Below, piece by piece: positions 15,742-24,943 of a DNA stretch of 55,584 bases (position 1 is the stretch's first letter; each line of letters begins with the position of its first letter). Source of the DNA: Chryseobacterium sp. JM1 (lineage in GTDB: Bacteria; Bacteroidota; Bacteroidia; Flavobacteriales; Weeksellaceae); NCBI RefSeq assembly GCF_000737715.1, contig NZ_JPRN01000021.1, positions 1-55,584 on the forward strand. Direction: 5' to 3'. Made by a program: the position numbers and the translations under genes. Under the pieces are notes generated by a model, which was not told the origin of the DNA, ran no database searches, and saw only the letters and a list, made by a program, of their open reading frames with translations.

Positions 15742-17175
15742 ATGAAAAAAACACATTTTCTCGTTTCGATGCTGGTTTTAAAAATTTTTAATGCTTGCCA
15801 GAACAATGATGAAAACGACAATGACAATCTCCGAAAATCAGAGTCTCATACGAAGACCGTAAACGTTACTACCCATGACGGCCGCCCATTCAGTACCGGA
15901 AGCGGATCTGTAGCCGGAAAATTTGTATCCGGTCCCGGAGGTGGAGTGCTGATGCAGGGCTTTTACTGGGATGTTCCCGAAGGCGGAACCTGGTGGAATG
16001 TCGTAAAAGACAAACTGACGGCCTGGTCAGATTCAGGAATCGGGGCAGTATGGCTTCCTCCCGCATCAAAAGCTCAGAACGGAGCCTATTCAATGGGATA
16101 CGATCCTACCGATTATTATGATTTCGGGAATTTCAACCAGAATGGAAGCACAGAAACCCGTTTTGGATCCCGGACAGAGCTGGAAGCTTTAATTACAAAA
16201 GCTCACGCCGAAAATATGCAGGTTTACGCAGATATTGTCATCAATCACAACAGTGGCGGGCAGTCTCAGGCAAATCCTTTCACCGGAACGAATACATGGA
16301 CTGATTTCTCAGGAATTGCTTCAGGAAAATTTCCGAGAAGCTACAATGACTTTTATAAAAATTCTTACGGGAATAATGACGAAGGTGCTTTCGGAGGCTT
16401 TCCCGATCTGTGTCATGCAAATCCTTATGTACAGGACTGGCTTTGGGGAAGAGATGACTCTGTGGGAAAATACTATAAAAATGTCATGAAATTCGACGGC
16501 TGGAGATTTGATTATGTGAAAGGTTTTGGCCCTTGGGTAGTCAACTCCTGGAATAGCAATGTGGGCGGGTTTTCCGTAGGCGAATTGTGGGACTCCAATG
16601 TGAATACCTTAGAATGGTGGGCCAATAATGCCAACAGCTCCGTTTTCGATTTTGCAGCTTACTATAAGATGGATGAAGCTTTCGACAACGGCAATTTAAA
16701 TGTCCTGAATGACGACATGATGTGGAAAAGAAATCCTTACAAAGCCGTGACTTTCGTAGCTAATCATGATACCGATATCATTAACAATAAAATGCCGGCC
16801 TATGCCTACATTCTTACTCATGAAGGATATCCTACCATTTTTTACCGCGATTATGAAGAATGGCTTAATAAAGAAAGACTGAACAATCTGATCTGGATCC
16901 ACAACAACAAAGCTACCGGAACTACTTCAATCCTCTACACGGATAACGACGAATATATCGCAAGGCGTAACGGCTACAACGGAAACCCAGGACTCGTAGT
17001 CTATATCAATAACTCGACAAGCTGGCAGGAAAGATGGGTAGAAACCAACTGGAGCAGTCAGCAAATGAAAGACTTTACTGGTCATTCAAGCTGGTACCCA
17101 ACGACACAGGGTGATAAATGGGTAAAAATCCAGTGTCCACCGAACAGCTATTCAATATGGTCATTGAATCAATAA
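15742..17175 (+). CDS. Secreted GH13 alpha-amylase-family glycoside hydrolase
   Basis: Hydrolyses alpha-1,4-glucan (starch or maltodextrin) outside the cytoplasm. The N-terminus is a signal peptide with a lipobox-like FNAC (Cys19), followed by a Ser/Gly-rich linker to about 65. The GH13 barrel has all four conserved regions: DIVINHN (164-170), GWRFDYVKG with nucleophile Asp257, GELWD with acid Glu281, and FVANHDT with Asp343. The C-terminal beta domain runs from about 390. At 477 residues it is compact and resembles the archaeal/plant-like alpha-amylase subfamilies. It stands alone; no SusC/SusD partners are nearby. A terminator follows at 17199-17228. Confidence 0.93.
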   Translation: MKKTHFLVSMLVLKIFNACQNNDENDNDNLRKSESHTKTVNVTTHDGRPFSTGSGSVAGKFVSGPGGGVLMQGFYWDVPEGGTWWNVVKDKLTAWSDSGIGAVWLPPASKAQNGAYSMGYDPTDYYDFGNFNQNGSTETRFGSRTELEALITKAHAENMQVYADIVINHNSGGQSQANPFTGTNTWTDFSGIASGKFPRSYNDFYKNSYGNNDEGAFGGFPDLCHANPYVQDWLWGRDDSVGKYYKNVMKFDGWRFDYVKGFGPWVVNSWNSNVGGFSVGELWDSNVNTLEWWANNANSSVFDFAAYYKMDEAFDNGNLNVLNDDMMWKRNPYKAVTFVANHDTDIINNKMPAYAYILTHEGYPTIFYRDYEEWLNKERLNNLIWIHNNKATGTTSILYTDNDEYIARRNGYNGNPGLVVYINNSTSWQERWVETNWSSQQMKDFTGHSSWYPTTQGDKWVKIQCPPNSYSIWSLNQ

Positions 17176-17198
17176 AATTTTTAATGATGTAAAAACAA

Positions 17199-17228
17199 AA
17201 GCAAGGGTAATTTATCCTTGCTTTTTTT
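17199..17228 (+). terminator. Terminator after amylase gene
   Basis: GCAAGG (17201-17206) and CCTTGC (17216-17221) form a stem followed by TTTTTTT. Confidence 0.82.
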
Positions 17229-17274
17229 ATTTATACTAAAAAAATATTCAATAGGAATGGGTTTGGGCAATTTA

Positions 17275-17412
17275 GGATCTCTCGCAGATTATACGGATAG
17301 AGCAGATTAGCAAAAGTAAAATCTGCATCATCTGATTAATCTGCGTGAAATTTTTAAATCACTATATGCATTACCTTTATCAGAATCCGCAATCATCTAT
17401 GAAAATCCGTGG
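17275..17412. repeat. Dispersed repeat family B, copy 4
   Basis: CTCGCAGATTATACGGAT, ATCTGCATCATCTGATTAAT, CTGCGTGAAATTTTTAAAT and AATCCGTGGTTAAAT occur in order. They match the family B words at 188-310 and 10265-10355. The block separates the amylase terminator from the convergent DCC gene. Confidence 0.6.
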
Positions 17413-17426
17413 TTAAATTTAAAACC

Positions 17427-17840
17427 TCAAACCTCAATAAACTTCTTCTTTTGTTCCCTGTCCGGAAGAAAACACTTCTGATTGGCAAGTTTCATTCTGT
17501 TTCTCGAAACAAGATCATACACCTGATCACTTAAAAACGCAGGGACAAGTTTCCCAACAGCCGACAGCTTATAAACCCCACCCAAAACATTAGCAATCTG
17601 TAAAACCGCCCGTGATTTCGTATAGTAATACTGTCCGGGCTTCCAGAGATACAGTGTGTTGAATACTTTTGATTCCAGACCTCTTTCATTCAGGAATTTC
17701 TGCCCGAAATCAGACTGTAAAGACGCAAACATAAACCGGTCATGCTTATCCCGTTCGAGAACCCATTGCACCCAAAAATTACAGACGCCACATTCGCCGT
17801 CAAAAAATACAATATGTTGATGTTGCCAGTTCTCTCGCAT
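17427..17840 (-). CDS. DCC-family (DUF393) thiol-disulfide oxidoreductase-like protein
   Basis: The 137-residue protein has the family signature near its start, FFDGECGVCNFWV, giving the DxxCxxC pattern with Cys17 and Cys20. The rest (FASLQSDFGQKFL and YTKSRAVLQIANVLGG) fits DUF393. The fold is thioredoxin-like, but activity is unproven for most members. It has no signal peptide, so it is probably cytoplasmic. It lies 11 bp after the haem-binding protein gene, suggesting a shared redox or cytochrome-related role. Confidence 0.9.
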   Translation of the reverse strand: MRENWQHQHIVFFDGECGVCNFWVQWVLERDKHDRFMFASLQSDFGQKFLNERGLESKVFNTLYLWKPGQYYYTKSRAVLQIANVLGGVYKLSAVGKLVPAFLSDQVYDLVSRNRMKLANQKCFLPDREQKKKFIEV

Positions 17841-17851
17841 GATGTTGATAT

Positions 17852-18313
17852 TTAGAATGCCATTTTTCTTTCGGTATCTTCTTTTACTTTTTTGAAATAT
17901 TTCACGAGTTCTTTACGCTGTTCAGGGGTCAGTTTAGCATCCTGATGTCCTACATAGTAAGATTCCAGTGGCATTTCTTCTTTCCCGACCATCTCTATAC
18001 ATTCTTCCAGTTTATGAGCCTGTTGTTTGGGTTCATACACTGCAAAGGTAGAGAAATTAAGATGCTTTCTGCCTTCATCTATATGATTTTTAACGAACCA
18101 TGAAGCCGGTGAAATACTTGCGTACCATGGATATTGGGTTTCGTTGGAATGGCAGTCGTAGCAGGAGGTGCTGATGATCTTTGCAATAGGTTCCGGCGTG
18201 TTTTTAATCTTCAGGAAATCCATTCCCGGAGTAGGAGGTGGATTGGTTTTATCGATGGGAAAAAACTGAATGATGATAAATGCTACGAGAAGGATAACCA
18301 CTATTTTTTTCAT
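17852..18313 (-). CDS. Haem-binding domain protein (single CxxCH)
   Basis: The 153-residue protein has one N-terminal membrane helix or uncleaved signal (about 4-20) and then SCYDCHSNETQYPWYASIS, a CxxCH c-type haem site (Cys51, Cys54, His55) of the haem-binding family common in Bacteroidota. A Met that could serve as sixth ligand is not certain. The protein should face the periplasm, tethered to the inner membrane. The C-terminal region is rich in Lys and Glu. It is the first gene of a two-gene operon with the DCC protein. Confidence 0.9.
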   Translation of the reverse strand: MKKIVVILLVAFIIIQFFPIDKTNPPPTPGMDFLKIKNTPEPIAKIISTSCYDCHSNETQYPWYASISPASWFVKNHIDEGRKHLNFSTFAVYEPKQQAHKLEECIEMVGKEEMPLESYYVGHQDAKLTPEQRKELVKYFKKVKEDTERKMAF

Positions 18314-18428
18314 ATCGAATTCTTGTTTATAGTATAAAAATAATGAAATTTTAGCTAAGATTCCATCTTTATATTCTTCTATCTGATGAGTTTTGCTGTT
18401 TCTATGAACAATGTGGTATTGCTATAAG

Positions 18429-18887
18429 TCACGAATAATAATAATTAATATGCATATCGTAGTTCGTTAAATCCCGGGTTCCTTCTAACATTTTTATAAG
18501 GGCACTTATTATTTTGCTGAGATCTTCTGTGGGAAAAGGTTTGTTGTAGAACATCTTAAAATCTTCGTCTTTAGTAGGAATTGACTGCAGTTCTGCTGTT
18601 GTAATGTAGCTTCCTTTATTTTGAATCCTATTTTTTACGTTTTGAAGAATTTGAATCATGGTCTGTTCTTCCGAAGAGTCTGATATATAGGAATCCCAAA
18701 GGAAAGCAAACCAACCTCCCATCTCACCATTGATTACCATCCTGTGATATTCCTGAAGCTGTTCTTTCTTTGTAAAGATATATTCAGCTTTTTTTAATTC
18801 TTCATTAATATAATGGAATGCCAGCTGCATAAATGTATCAGATGTTAAGAATCCTTTATCCTTATAATCCATATTTTCTGTTGCCAT
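18429..18887 (-). CDS. Conserved-looking hypothetical protein
   Basis: I do not recognise this 152-residue protein. It is soluble, with no signal peptide or membrane segment, and mostly alpha-helical by composition. It contains Trp/Phe/Tyr clusters (GGWFAFLWDSYISD) and ends in the unusual NYDMHINYYYS. Codon use is like that of its neighbours and the frame is fully open, so I treat it as a real gene. It stands alone between the haem-binding gene and the divergent katG. No function is suggested by context. Confidence 0.72.
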   Translation of the reverse strand: MATENMDYKDKGFLTSDTFMQLAFHYINEELKKAEYIFTKKEQLQEYHRMVINGEMGGWFAFLWDSYISDSSEEQTMIQILQNVKNRIQNKGSYITTAELQSIPTKDEDFKMFYNKPFPTEDLSKIISALIKMLEGTRDLTNYDMHINYYYS

Positions 18888-19245
18888 AAGTAGTTTTTAA
18901 AATCAATGAATGGGGTCAATTGGTGTATGCTCATTGAGCAGGTATTATATTCTTATATTCATTTAAAAAATTCACTGTTTTATACAGTTTTAGATCATAT
19001 ATTTCTGATTTCAAAAATGCTTAACACTCAAATTTAGTGATTGTTAATGATAATTGGTATGAACTGGGATGAGTTTCATTTGAATCATTCTAAATATGCC
19101 TGTTTGCTCTTGCTTTTTATACAGATGTTCTTGAATTTTGATTAACTTAATTGCATTATTATGTCTTTTGTTATCATGTACCCGGAGAATTTGTAAAACT
19201 GAATTTGTTATAGTTTTTAACTATTGTTTAAATTAAAATTAATAG

Positions 19246-19277
19246 ATTGTATTTATAAAGTAAGCTTTGTAGATTTG
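19246..19277 (+). promoter_or_regulatory. katG promoter
   Basis: ATTG (19246-19249) and TAGATTTG (19270-19277) are 20 bases apart, close to the Bacteroidota consensus. The predicted leader is about 48 nt. The rest of 18888-19245 is AT-rich with no gene. I cannot point to an OxyR or PerR site with confidence. Confidence 0.6.
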
Positions 19278-19330
19278 TCAGGTCTTTAAGAATAAACTGT
19301 ATTAATCAACATAAAAAATATTAAACGACA

Positions 19331-21610
19331 ATGGAAAATGATTTAAATGACATCAGTAAATGCCCGTTTCACAACGGAACAATGAAAAAAGAAGCCGTAG
19401 CCGGTGGAGGAACCAAAAATCTTGACTGGTGGCCCGAGCAGCTGAGAGTAGATATTCTGCGCCAGCACTCGTCACTTTCAGATCCTATGGATAAAGACTT
19501 TGATTATGCTGAAGAATTTAAAACCCTTGATCTTGAAGCCGTAAAAAGAGATCTTCATGCTTTAATGACAGATTCTCAGGACTGGTGGCCTGCCGATTTT
19601 GGGCATTATGGTCCTCTGTTTATCCGTATGGCCTGGCACAGTGCCGGAACTTACCGTGTAGGAGATGGTAGAGGAGGAGCCGGTGCGGGACAGCAGCGTT
19701 TTGCCCCTTTGAACAGCTGGCCGGATAATGTAAGTTTAGACAAAGCCAGAAGACTATTATGGCCTATCAAACAAAAATATGGAAAGAAAATTTCCTGGGC
19801 AGATCTTTTAATCCTTACCGGAAATATCGCTCTTGAATCTATGGGCTTTAAAACATTCGGTTTTGCAGGTGGGCGTGAAGATGTTTGGGAACCGGATATG
19901 GATATTTATTGGGGTTCTGAGAAAACCTGGCTGGGTGGTGACTTACGTTATGCACACGGATCAGAAGGAGTCGCTGAGCAACATGGTGTGCTTCCTACCG
20001 ATGATGATGCAGATGGTGATATTCACTCCAGAGATCTTGAAAAACCGCTTGCGGCCGTACAGATGGGACTTATTTATGTAAATCCTGAAGGACCGGACGG
20101 AAACCCTGATCCTATTGCAGCGGCTAAAGATATCAGAGATACCTTCGGACGTATGGCGATGAATGATGAAGAAACAGTGGCACTGATTGCCGGTGGACAT
20201 ACCTTCGGAAAAACACATGGTGCCGGCCCTGCGGATAATGTAGGAAAAGAACCGGAAGCTGCAGGAATTGAACTTCAGGGACTGGGATGGAGCAGTAATT
20301 ATAAGTCAGGAAAAGGAACGGATGCCATTTCCAGTGGTTTGGAAGTAACCTGGACTGAAACGCCAACCGAGTGGAGTAATTACTTCTTTAAAAATTTATT
20401 CGAAAACGAATGGGAGCTTACCAAAAGCCCTGCCGGAGCTCATCAGTGGGTTGCTAAAAATGGTGCAGAGATCATTCCTGACGCATTTGACCCCAATAAA
20501 AAACACAGACCTACTATGCTTACCACGGATCTTTCGCTGAGACTGGATCCTGAGTATGAAAAAATATCAAGACATTTCTACGAAAACCCGGATGCATTTG
20601 CCGATGCTTTCTCAAGAGCCTGGTTTAAACTTACCCACAGAGATATGGGTCCTAAAGCAAGATATTTAGGTCCTGATGTTCCACAGGAAGAACTGATCTG
20701 GCAGGATCCTATTCCTGAAGTGAACCATGAATTGGTGAATGATGCAGATATTGATGCATTAAAGAATAAAATATTAAATTCAGGACTGACAGTTTCTGAA
20801 TTGGTATCCACAGCCTGGGCTTCTGCCTCTACATTCAGAGGTAGTGACAAACGGGGTGGTGCCAACGGGGCAAGGATCAGACTCGCTCCTCAAAAAGACT
20901 GGGCGGTCAACAATCCTGCTAAGCTTCAAAAAGTATTGAATGGATTAGAAGGAATTCAGAAAGAATTTAATGATGCTCAAGGTGGTGGAAAGAAAATATC
21001 CATTGCCGATATGATTGTTTTGGGAGGAACTGCAGCAGTGGAAAGAGCAGCGAAAGATGCCGGACATGATATTAAAGTAGCTTTCACACCAGGAAGAATG
21101 GATGCTTCACAGGAACAGACCGATGTTGAATCCATGAATTATATGGAACCTGCAGCTGATGGATTCCGTAATTATCAGAAAAAAACATTCAGTGTATCTA
21201 CAGAGTCTCTGCTGATTGATAAGGCACAGCTTTTAACTCTTACATCTCCGGAACTTACTGTACTTATCGGTGGAATGCGTGCTTTAGATGCGAATTTTGA
21301 CGGATCCAAACATGGTGTATTCACCAACCGTCCCGGTTTACTTACAAATGATTTCTTTGTTAATCTTTTGGATATGAATACGCAATGGAAATCCATTTCA
21401 GAAAGCAATGAAGTGTATATGGGAACTGACCGCTCAACGGGACAGCCGAAATGGACGGCTACCCGTGCAGATCTTGTTTTCGGTTCCAATTCTGAATTGA
21501 GAGCGATTTCAGAAGTGTACGGAAGCAGCGATGCACAGGAAAAATTTATAAAAGATTTTTCAGGAGCATGGACCAAAATAATGAATTTAGACCGATTTGA
21601 TCTCAAATAA
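19331..21610 (+). CDS. katG: Catalase-peroxidase
   Basis: Bifunctional haem enzyme removing hydrogen peroxide and oxidising peroxidase substrates. The 759-residue protein has the two duplicated peroxidase halves. The distal triad Arg99-Trp102-His103 lies in FIRMAWHSAGTYR; the proximal His290 lies in ALIAGGHTFGKTHG. The covalent Met-Tyr-Trp adduct expected in KatG is possible with Trp102, Tyr249 (IYVNPEGPDG) and Met275 (FGRMAMNDEE). There is no signal peptide, so it is cytoplasmic. It is a single-gene transcript with its own promoter and a strong GC terminator. Confidence 0.98.
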   Translation: MENDLNDISKCPFHNGTMKKEAVAGGGTKNLDWWPEQLRVDILRQHSSLSDPMDKDFDYAEEFKTLDLEAVKRDLHALMTDSQDWWPADFGHYGPLFIRMAWHSAGTYRVGDGRGGAGAGQQRFAPLNSWPDNVSLDKARRLLWPIKQKYGKKISWADLLILTGNIALESMGFKTFGFAGGREDVWEPDMDIYWGSEKTWLGGDLRYAHGSEGVAEQHGVLPTDDDADGDIHSRDLEKPLAAVQMGLIYVNPEGPDGNPDPIAAAKDIRDTFGRMAMNDEETVALIAGGHTFGKTHGAGPADNVGKEPEAAGIELQGLGWSSNYKSGKGTDAISSGLEVTWTETPTEWSNYFFKNLFENEWELTKSPAGAHQWVAKNGAEIIPDAFDPNKKHRPTMLTTDLSLRLDPEYEKISRHFYENPDAFADAFSRAWFKLTHRDMGPKARYLGPDVPQEELIWQDPIPEVNHELVNDADIDALKNKILNSGLTVSELVSTAWASASTFRGSDKRGGANGARIRLAPQKDWAVNNPAKLQKVLNGLEGIQKEFNDAQGGGKKISIADMIVLGGTAAVERAAKDAGHDIKVAFTPGRMDASQEQTDVESMNYMEPAADGFRNYQKKTFSVSTESLLIDKAQLLTLTSPELTVLIGGMRALDANFDGSKHGVFTNRPGLLTNDFFVNLLDMNTQWKSISESNEVYMGTDRSTGQPKWTATRADLVFGSNSELRAISEVYGSSDAQEKFIKDFSGAWTKIMNLDRFDLK

Positions 21611-21633
21611 ACCGGCTAAAAAATAACATAAAC

Positions 21634-21666
21634 CATCCCCCCGGCCAGAATGGCCGGGGGGATTTG
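21634..21666 (+). terminator. katG terminator
   Basis: ATCCCCCCGGCCA and TGGCCGGGGGGAT pair perfectly around GAA, followed by TTTGTTT. This is the most GC-rich hairpin in the window. The remaining spacer to 22058 is AT-rich with no feature I can support. Confidence 0.9.
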
Positions 21667-22058
21667 TTTAATATCTAATAAAATAACAGTTTAGTGATTT
21701 TGAAAATTTATACTTTTAAATTTTTTTCCGGTTATTTTTCTTTCACGGAACGGTTATAATGGGTTCAACTTGCTCTCTATTCAGGATTAATGTTAACTAA
21801 TTGTTATCTAATATTCATTTTTTTGAAATAAAAAGTTAATTATTATTTCGTAATAGACTGGTTATTAATAGTATTTTGATTAATTAATGTTAACTATTGG
21901 TGTGTATTGATGCATCCATAAGAAAGGCTTACTTCGGCTTTGTTTTTGAGACAGAAATTATAATTTTAATACACAACAGGGGAATATATTGAATTCAAGC
22001 CCTCTGATTTCACATATTTTCATTGTGTTGTTAATAATAATGTTGAAAAAATGCATTG

Positions 22059-23816
22059 ATGAAAGATAAGATTATTAAGATTTTAACCGTTTTGCTGTTT
22101 TTTGTGTTTGTTATTTCATGTCATTCCTCTAAAAAAGAAGAAGCTAACAATTATTTTAACCGTATAAACGAAGATGTGTCCAAAATTGTTCACCAGCCTC
22201 AAAAAATTAAAGAACTTAAAGCCAGAGAACAGACAAAATATGTAAGGACACATGATCGTAAGTATCAGATTAGCAGTAAATATATAGAATTGTTTTATGA
22301 TTTTGATGATTCTGAAGACAGGAATGATGAATATGGGTTAAGTCAGATTCCAATTGTATATGAGTTATTGATTCTCAACAATAATGAATATGATTATATT
22401 ACTATTGCATGCAATTTTAATCTGGCTCATCAGTTTGAGCATAAATCACCTAAGCTTTCCATGCAGTTCCTTAATGATGCCATTAAACTTGATGAAAAAT
22501 CCGGAAATAAATTTTACCTGCCTCATCTCTATCATCTTAAAGGAAGACTGTTTTTTAATGAAAAAAAATATTCCCAGGCCTTAATCTACTTTAAAAAGGC
22601 ACTTCAGAATTTAGATAAAAAGAGAAATAATCTGATCTATATTTCTTCTATGCATAATAATTTTGCCCTGTCTTATGAAAAAATGGGACGTACTGATCTT
22701 GCTATAAAGGAAACCAGGGAAGCGATTGAAGTTTTGGAACGGGAAAAAAGAATGAATTTAAATGAAATCTCCTTTTTAGAAAAGATGAAAGGGAGTATGG
22801 GGTTTTATTATTACAAAACAAAAAATTATGCAGAAGCAGAACGTTTACTTCTTGAGGAATTTAACTTCTATAAAAAGGGAGGAAATTTTCATGGTGAATC
22901 GGTCAATAATCTTAAAAAACTATTTAAACTTTATAATGATACCGGCCAAAATGATAAGATGAAAAAAATTGTGGAATATGGAAGATCTATTAAATCAAAA
23001 ATTCAGGCTATACCGGACAAAATTATAATTGATGAAATGGCTCAGTCATATTCTCTAAAGATGAATGACCCTCAGTCTGTAAAATCTTTATGTCACGAAT
23101 TGATTTCTCTGCATGATAAGAATGATGAAAATTCCACTCAAAAGCTTACTTATATCTCGGATATGCTTAACAGTTTTATCATCAGAATTATTGATCAAAA
23201 GCATCAGTACAGAATCAATGATCAAAAAGTAAAAAACAGAATTATGCTTATAACGGTGTGTATTGTGATTGTTATTTTCGGAATTACCATTTATACTATT
23301 CGAAACACGAACAAAAAAGAAAAAGAACTGGCTGAAAAGGAGAAAATTATTCTCATGAAGAATAAAAAAATTCTGGAACAGGACCTGAAACGGCAGGAGG
23401 AAAAGATCACCAATCTGCATTTGAATCTTAACCTGAAAATAGAAACAGAAAAGACTTTTCTGGAAAATATAAGAAAAATCAAAAAATCAAAAAATATAGA
23501 TGCCGAGCAAACAATCACTGATCTTTTTTTGAAAATCAATAACCTGATCCAGATTGATAAAAAGAATTACGATTTGATCAATGAGAGTTCCAGGGAAAAT
23601 AAACAGTTTATTCAGAAACTTTCTGAAAGATTTCCTTCACTTACTAATAATGAACTGAAGTTCTGTGTGTATTATAAACTGGATTTTTCTTCTAAAGAAA
23701 TTTCGTTACTGGAAAATATTACGGATGGAAGTGCGAGGGTTTATAAGACCAAAATAAAGAATAAAATGAATATTGGAAAAGAGTCAGCACTGAACACATT
23801 TTTGAAAAGTATTTAA
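22059..23816 (+). CDS. TPR lipoprotein-type transmembrane regulator with C-terminal HTH
   Basis: A protein of about 585 residues. The N-terminus is a signal sequence with lipobox FVISC; TPR-like helical pairs follow from about 110 to 350 (for example KYSQALIYFKKALQNL); a single membrane helix lies at about 396-416; then comes a Lys/Glu coiled coil to about 470; and the last 60 residues (FPSLTNNELKFCVYYKLDFSSKEISLL broken into LuxR-like helices) resemble an atypical LuxR-type HTH. The family is common in Bacteroidota. The expected topology has TPRs outside and DNA-binding inside, a one-component membrane regulator. Target genes are unknown. TTG at 22056 precedes ATG at 22059; the ATG is chosen. 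Confidence 0.82.
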   Translation: MKDKIIKILTVLLFFVFVISCHSSKKEEANNYFNRINEDVSKIVHQPQKIKELKAREQTKYVRTHDRKYQISSKYIELFYDFDDSEDRNDEYGLSQIPIVYELLILNNNEYDYITIACNFNLAHQFEHKSPKLSMQFLNDAIKLDEKSGNKFYLPHLYHLKGRLFFNEKKYSQALIYFKKALQNLDKKRNNLIYISSMHNNFALSYEKMGRTDLAIKETREAIEVLEREKRMNLNEISFLEKMKGSMGFYYYKTKNYAEAERLLLEEFNFYKKGGNFHGESVNNLKKLFKLYNDTGQNDKMKKIVEYGRSIKSKIQAIPDKIIIDEMAQSYSLKMNDPQSVKSLCHELISLHDKNDENSTQKLTYISDMLNSFIIRIIDQKHQYRINDQKVKNRIMLITVCIVIVIFGITIYTIRNTNKKEKELAEKEKIILMKNKKILEQDLKRQEEKITNLHLNLNLKIETEKTFLENIRKIKKSKNIDAEQTITDLFLKINNLIQIDKKNYDLINESSRENKQFIQKLSERFPSLTNNELKFCVYYKLDFSSKEISLLENITDGSARVYKTKIKNKMNIGKESALNTFLKSI

Positions 23817-24080
23817 ACACATTTTAAAACTATTCTTAAAGTTACCGCATTTTAGTTTCGTGTTTTGATCATGCTTTGAATAATCAGAATAAAATTTCTT
23901 TCCGTTTGATGATTTTATTTTGTTGTTTTGGAAGAGTTTTATGGAATGTCTTTATTTCGATTTTAATATTTTGATTTTCAATTTGTTGTAAATTAATAAT
24001 TAACAATTACTTAATGTTAAATTAAAATATAGTTAACAAAAAGTAACGCTTTGAACAAATGATTTTAGTAAGTCATGATA

Positions 24081-24088
24081 TATATTTG
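24081..24088 (+). promoter_or_regulatory. -7 box for small membrane protein gene
   Basis: TATATTTG fits TAnnTTTG, about 40 bases before the GTG at 24129. The preceding spacer from 23817 holds nothing else I can support. Confidence 0.5.
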
Positions 24089-24128
24089 TGTCATCAATTA
24101 GATCAGTTTTCCCATAAAAAGTAATACA

Positions 24129-24275
24129 GTGAGAAATTATACAGATGATGAATTAAAAAGAATTAATAAAACTTACAGGCTGACCAAGATGCTGAAAAAG
24201 TTTGAGTTTATGTTTTATCTGGCTCTTTTTGTTCTGATCGTTTATTGGGTACTGAAAAATATGATAGCCCGATAG
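24129..24275 (+). CDS. Small single-pass membrane protein (48 residues)
   Basis: The frame begins with GTG and encodes a charged N-terminus (VRNYTDDELKRINKTY), a basic stretch, and one strong membrane helix at about 27-42 (FMFYLALFVLIVYWVL), ending in Arg. It has its own -7 box upstream and a clean terminator downstream (24349-24380), so an independent short transcript is likely. It resembles no family I can name. It would sit in the inner membrane with the charged N-terminus inside. The GTG start is inferred; an in-frame ATG occurs only inside the helix region. Confidence 0.62.
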   Translation: MRNYTDDELKRINKTYRLTKMLKKFEFMFYLALFVLIVYWVLKNMIAR

Positions 24276-24348
24276 AATTTTTTATGAAGGGTTGGGAAGC
24301 TTAAAAAAATTCTAGAGGGTTTTAAAAAAAACACAATTGATGAAAAGA

Positions 24349-24380
24349 AAAAATAACCGCTTTTTAAAAGCGGTTATTTT
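24349..24380 (+). terminator. Terminator after small membrane protein
   Basis: AAATAACCGCTTTT pairs with AAAAGCGGTTATTTT, flanked by A- and T-runs. It could work in both directions. Confidence 0.82.
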
Positions 24381-24402
24381 ATTTGTTATATGTTTATTAT
24401 GA

Positions 24403-24786
24403 ACTGAGTATGGTGTATGGGAATTAAAATGGCACAGTCTCAAAAGACGGGTGCTAAATTCAATACAATCAAATCAGGAAGGCTTCATTATCAAAATATA
24501 CCTTTTGATTTTTAAAGAACTTAAAAAAGTATTTTATAATGATACGCTTTGGAAGTGGTATTTAATATAGCGCGTGTAAAAGGACAGAATTTCCAGTATC
24601 AAAAAATGGGAACAGTTTTTATGCGTGCCAACATTCACATACAAAGAGTACAGCATTTGGGATAGCATAGAGATTTATTCAACGTTATTATCAATTACCA
24701 TTCTATACACTGGCTGCACCTATTACCTTCTCTATGCTCTAAAGCTTATTATAGATAGGTTGAAAAAGAACTTTAGTAAAGAATAG
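24403..24786 (+). pseudogene. Decayed membrane-protein gene with two in-frame stops
   Basis: One frame reads like protein for 127 codons apart from TAG at 24568 and TAA at 24577, only three codons apart, and it has no start codon. The first part is rich in Trp and Lys (YGVWELKWHSLKRRV), the middle has IFKELKKVFYNDTLWKWYLI, and the end has a membrane helix of the form STLLSITILYTGCTYYLLYAL before a basic tail. I do not recognise the family. The decay and low GC mark the left part of an accessory island that continues into the JAMM-like lipoprotein gene. Confidence 0.6.
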
Positions 24787-24943
24787 GCTAATAGTTCACA
24801 AACTATTTATAGTGCGACAAGTTATGGCGTATCAATAATTTATCTTGATAAAAGAAAAAAGATTAGATCAAACTATGGGAAAAACCCCATATAGTGAATT
24901 AAAGATTATTTATAAATTAGCAACCAAAAATTACAAATACTTA

